From assembly GCA_007741555.1 (NCBI GenBank), contig CP036526.1, positions 6,014,001 through 6,078,000 on the forward strand: a stretch of DNA of 64,000 nt. The letters are read 5' to 3'. How positions within the stretch are numbered: the stretch's first letter is position 1; each line of letters starts with the position of its first letter. The notes under the pieces are model-generated. The model was given only the letters and a program-made list of their open reading frames with translations, made no database searches and was not told where the DNA came from. This DNA comes from Stieleria marina (GTDB lineage Bacteria > Planctomycetota > Planctomycetia > Pirellulales > Pirellulaceae). Below are positions 62,362 to 64,000 of this stretch, one piece after another. The translations under genes and the position numbers were made by a program.

Positions 62362-64000
62362 TTTATGATCCCTCTTGGACAGCCGTCTTTGTCTTTGGCG
62401 CGTTTGTACTGGGCACCGTTGGACTCAGTTTTTTCCTAGGACGAAAAGCAAAATCCTCCGAAGGCTACTTTGCTGCTCACGGCCAAATCCCCTGGGTCGT
62501 TAATGGAGTCGCTTTCGCCGGCGACTACCTGTCGGCGGCTTCGTTCCTAGGTATCTGCGGCATGATTGCCGCCTATGGCTACGACGGGTTCCTGTATTCG
62601 ATCGGCTTTTTGGCTGGCTGGATCGTGGCACTTTTCGTGATCGCAGAACCCATGAAACGCCTCGGTCGGTTTACGTTTGCCGACGCGTTGGACTCCAAGT
62701 TCAATTCGCGTGGCATCAAGGCTGCCGCCGGCGTCAGCACGCTGGTCGTCAGCGTGTTTTATCTGATACCACAAATGGTTGGCGCCGGATCACTGATCCA
62801 GCCGCTACTGGGATTTCCGCACTGGGTTGGCGTCGTGCTGGTCGGCATCGTTGTGATCACCATTGTTGTCACGGCCGGCATGGTTTCCACCACCTGGGTG
62901 CAGTTTCTCAAAGGCTCGTTGCTGGTAGTATTCAGTGCAGTCCTGGTGGTGATGCTCCTCAATCGTGGCTTTTCGACTGACAACGAAACCTTTCAAACGA
63001 TCGGTCCACTGGCGGCCGATTCGGTTCGATCAGGGGCCATCGACGGCCGCGAACTGATCCCTCCCGACAATGGCTGGGAAGAACACGAAGAGTTTGTACG
63101 CCTGCAACGCGACGACGATCTGGGATTCGATCTATTCCACGTCGAACCCACCGCCGAAGCCAACCAGATCTTGCTGCGACAAGCCCAGTCAGTGACCAAG
63201 ACCGCCGACGGCAAGACATTGATCGACGGGGCTCCCCTGGGTGACGGCGACGGAGAGCGTCAGCTGAAACCAGTTGGCGCGGTATCGAAGCTTCCCGAGG
63301 GAAAAACCGAAACCGGAAAACTGGGGCCGATCTCATTCTTTACGACACTCCGTGACAGCGAAGTGATGCTGTGGCGAAACGAAAAATTCAAACTCGCTGA
63401 CGGTTCGACAGCGACGGTCCATTATCAAAAAGCGACCGAAGGCACCAAAGTTCTGCGACCGGGCGAGCATCCCAAGTTTGCCGGCATCCGCGGAGACGAA
63501 GCCACAGGATCGCTGAACTTTTTGTCACTGATGCTGGCGTTGTTTTGCGGAACAGCATCGCTGCCACACATCTTGATTCGCTACTACACAGTCAAAGACG
63601 GGGCTGCGGCTCGCAAAAGCACGATCGTCGGCATCGCAACGATTGGTTTCTTTTACGTCCTCACGCTCTACCTTGGCTTAGGTGCAATGACCAGTGGTGC
63701 GTTGGACCTGACCGACAACAACATGGCGGCACCTTTATTGGCACGGAGCCTGAACGAACTGCTGTTTGCGATCATTTCGGCGATCGCATTTACAACCGTA
63801 CTAGGAACTGTCAGTGGATTGATCCTGGCCAGTAGTGGCGCGATCGCGCATGACCTGCTCGGAGGCGTGTTGGGAATGAAGCTGTCCGGCGAATCGCAAG
63901 TGCGCATCGCCAAGATCGCGGCTGTCATTGTTGGCGCGATCGCCATCGTCTTGGGAATCCTGTTCAAAGAACTTAACGTTGGTTACTTGGTCGGCTGGGC
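62358..64000 (+). CDS. acetate/cation symporter (ActP-like), C-terminus cut
   Basis: The visible 547 residues follow from ATG 62358, a start that overlaps the DUF485 stop. They match the sodium:solute symporter family: GRKAKSSEGYFAAHG, VAFAGDYLSAASFLG, FTFADALDSKFN and helices such as GVVLVGIVVITIVVTAGM, then, after a non-membrane insertion of about 180 residues (203-383), FCGTASLPHILIRYYTV and IAHDLLGGVLG. ActP transports acetate and related short acids. The insert is much longer than in E. coli ActP. The gene runs off the right edge. Confidence 0.92.
   Translation, partial: MIYDPSWTAVFVFGAFVLGTVGLSFFLGRKAKSSEGYFAAHGQIPWVVNGVAFAGDYLSAASFLGICGMIAAYGYDGFLYSIGFLAGWIVALFVIAEPMKRLGRFTFADALDSKFNSRGIKAAAGVSTLVVSVFYLIPQMVGAGSLIQPLLGFPHWVGVVLVGIVVITIVVTAGMVSTTWVQFLKGSLLVVFSAVLVVMLLNRGFSTDNETFQTIGPLAADSVRSGAIDGRELIPPDNGWEEHEEFVRLQRDDDLGFDLFHVEPTAEANQILLRQAQSVTKTADGKTLIDGAPLGDGDGERQLKPVGAVSKLPEGKTETGKLGPISFFTTLRDSEVMLWRNEKFKLADGSTATVHYQKATEGTKVLRPGEHPKFAGIRGDEATGSLNFLSLMLALFCGTASLPHILIRYYTVKDGAAARKSTIVGIATIGFFYVLTLYLGLGAMTSGALDLTDNNMAAPLLARSLNELLFAIISAIAFTTVLGTVSGLILASSGAIAHDLLGGVLGMKLSGESQVRIAKIAAVIVGAIAIVLGILFKELNVGYLVGW

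Overview
The window reads as chromosomal DNA of a planctomycete, most likely Pirellulaceae (Rhodopirellula-like). Pointers are a secreted protein with the planctomycete LExRxLL-type N-terminal motif, a Cys-type sulfatase with signal peptide, a DUF1559-like pseudopilin, an SLA1-homology (SHD1) protein, Ser/Thr kinases (one paired with an ECF sigma factor, one fused to WD40 repeats), a Cys/Gly-rich lipoprotein ending in YYTTRGPRDFL, and a DUF5060-type glycoside-hydrolase-like protein. This placement is inference from gene content; there is no rRNA, and I recognised no tRNA. Genes lie on both strands in short operons, with two convergent coding overlaps. I see no insertion sequence, prophage, CRISPR array or integrase.

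Layout: 1-7 kb holds an animal-type heme peroxidase with dockerin repeats and an ECF sigma factor/Ser-Thr kinase pair. 7-13 kb holds a very large TolC-like lipoprotein, a coiled-coil membrane protein, a CBS-domain protein, and a short uncharted region with a 56-codon ORF and a CRP-like palindrome. 13.2-16.1 kb is a four-gene minus-strand operon built around a WXG100-like protein (TPR, WXG100, coiled-coil, helical protein). 16-25 kb holds an iron alcohol dehydrogenase, serine acetyltransferase, a Cys-rich lipoprotein, an ECF sigma factor with a membrane-anchored anti-sigma-like/VWA fusion, and a DegT aminotransferase. 25-27 kb holds dapF and xseA, overlapping.

27-37 kb holds a pseudopilin and a fatty-acid beta-oxidation block (acyl-CoA ligase, thiolase, FadJ-type fusion, long acyl-CoA dehydrogenase) followed by a patatin-like lipase; lipid release, activation and oxidation could therefore be coordinated. 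37-46 kb holds VWA and SHD1 proteins, a sulfatase, an ABC-2 exporter pair, argJ, miaA and a GNAT acetyltransferase. 46-52 kb is a minus-strand run of a WD40 receptor-like kinase, an unrecognised protein made of three copies of one domain, a 69-residue Tat-signal protein, and a glycosyltransferase-sulfotransferase fusion.

52-64 kb holds the DUF5060 protein, an endonuclease/exonuclease/phosphatase-fold protein, the 2-oxoacid dehydrogenase E2, a small glycosyltransferase-like protein, mannose-6-phosphate isomerase, a TatC with an enlarged first periplasmic loop, and a DUF485/acetate-symporter pair cut by the window end.

The least explained parts are the WXG100 operon (no FtsK/SpoIIIE-type ATPase in the window) and the kinase / triple-repeat protein / Tat-peptide run at 47.9-52.3 kb.
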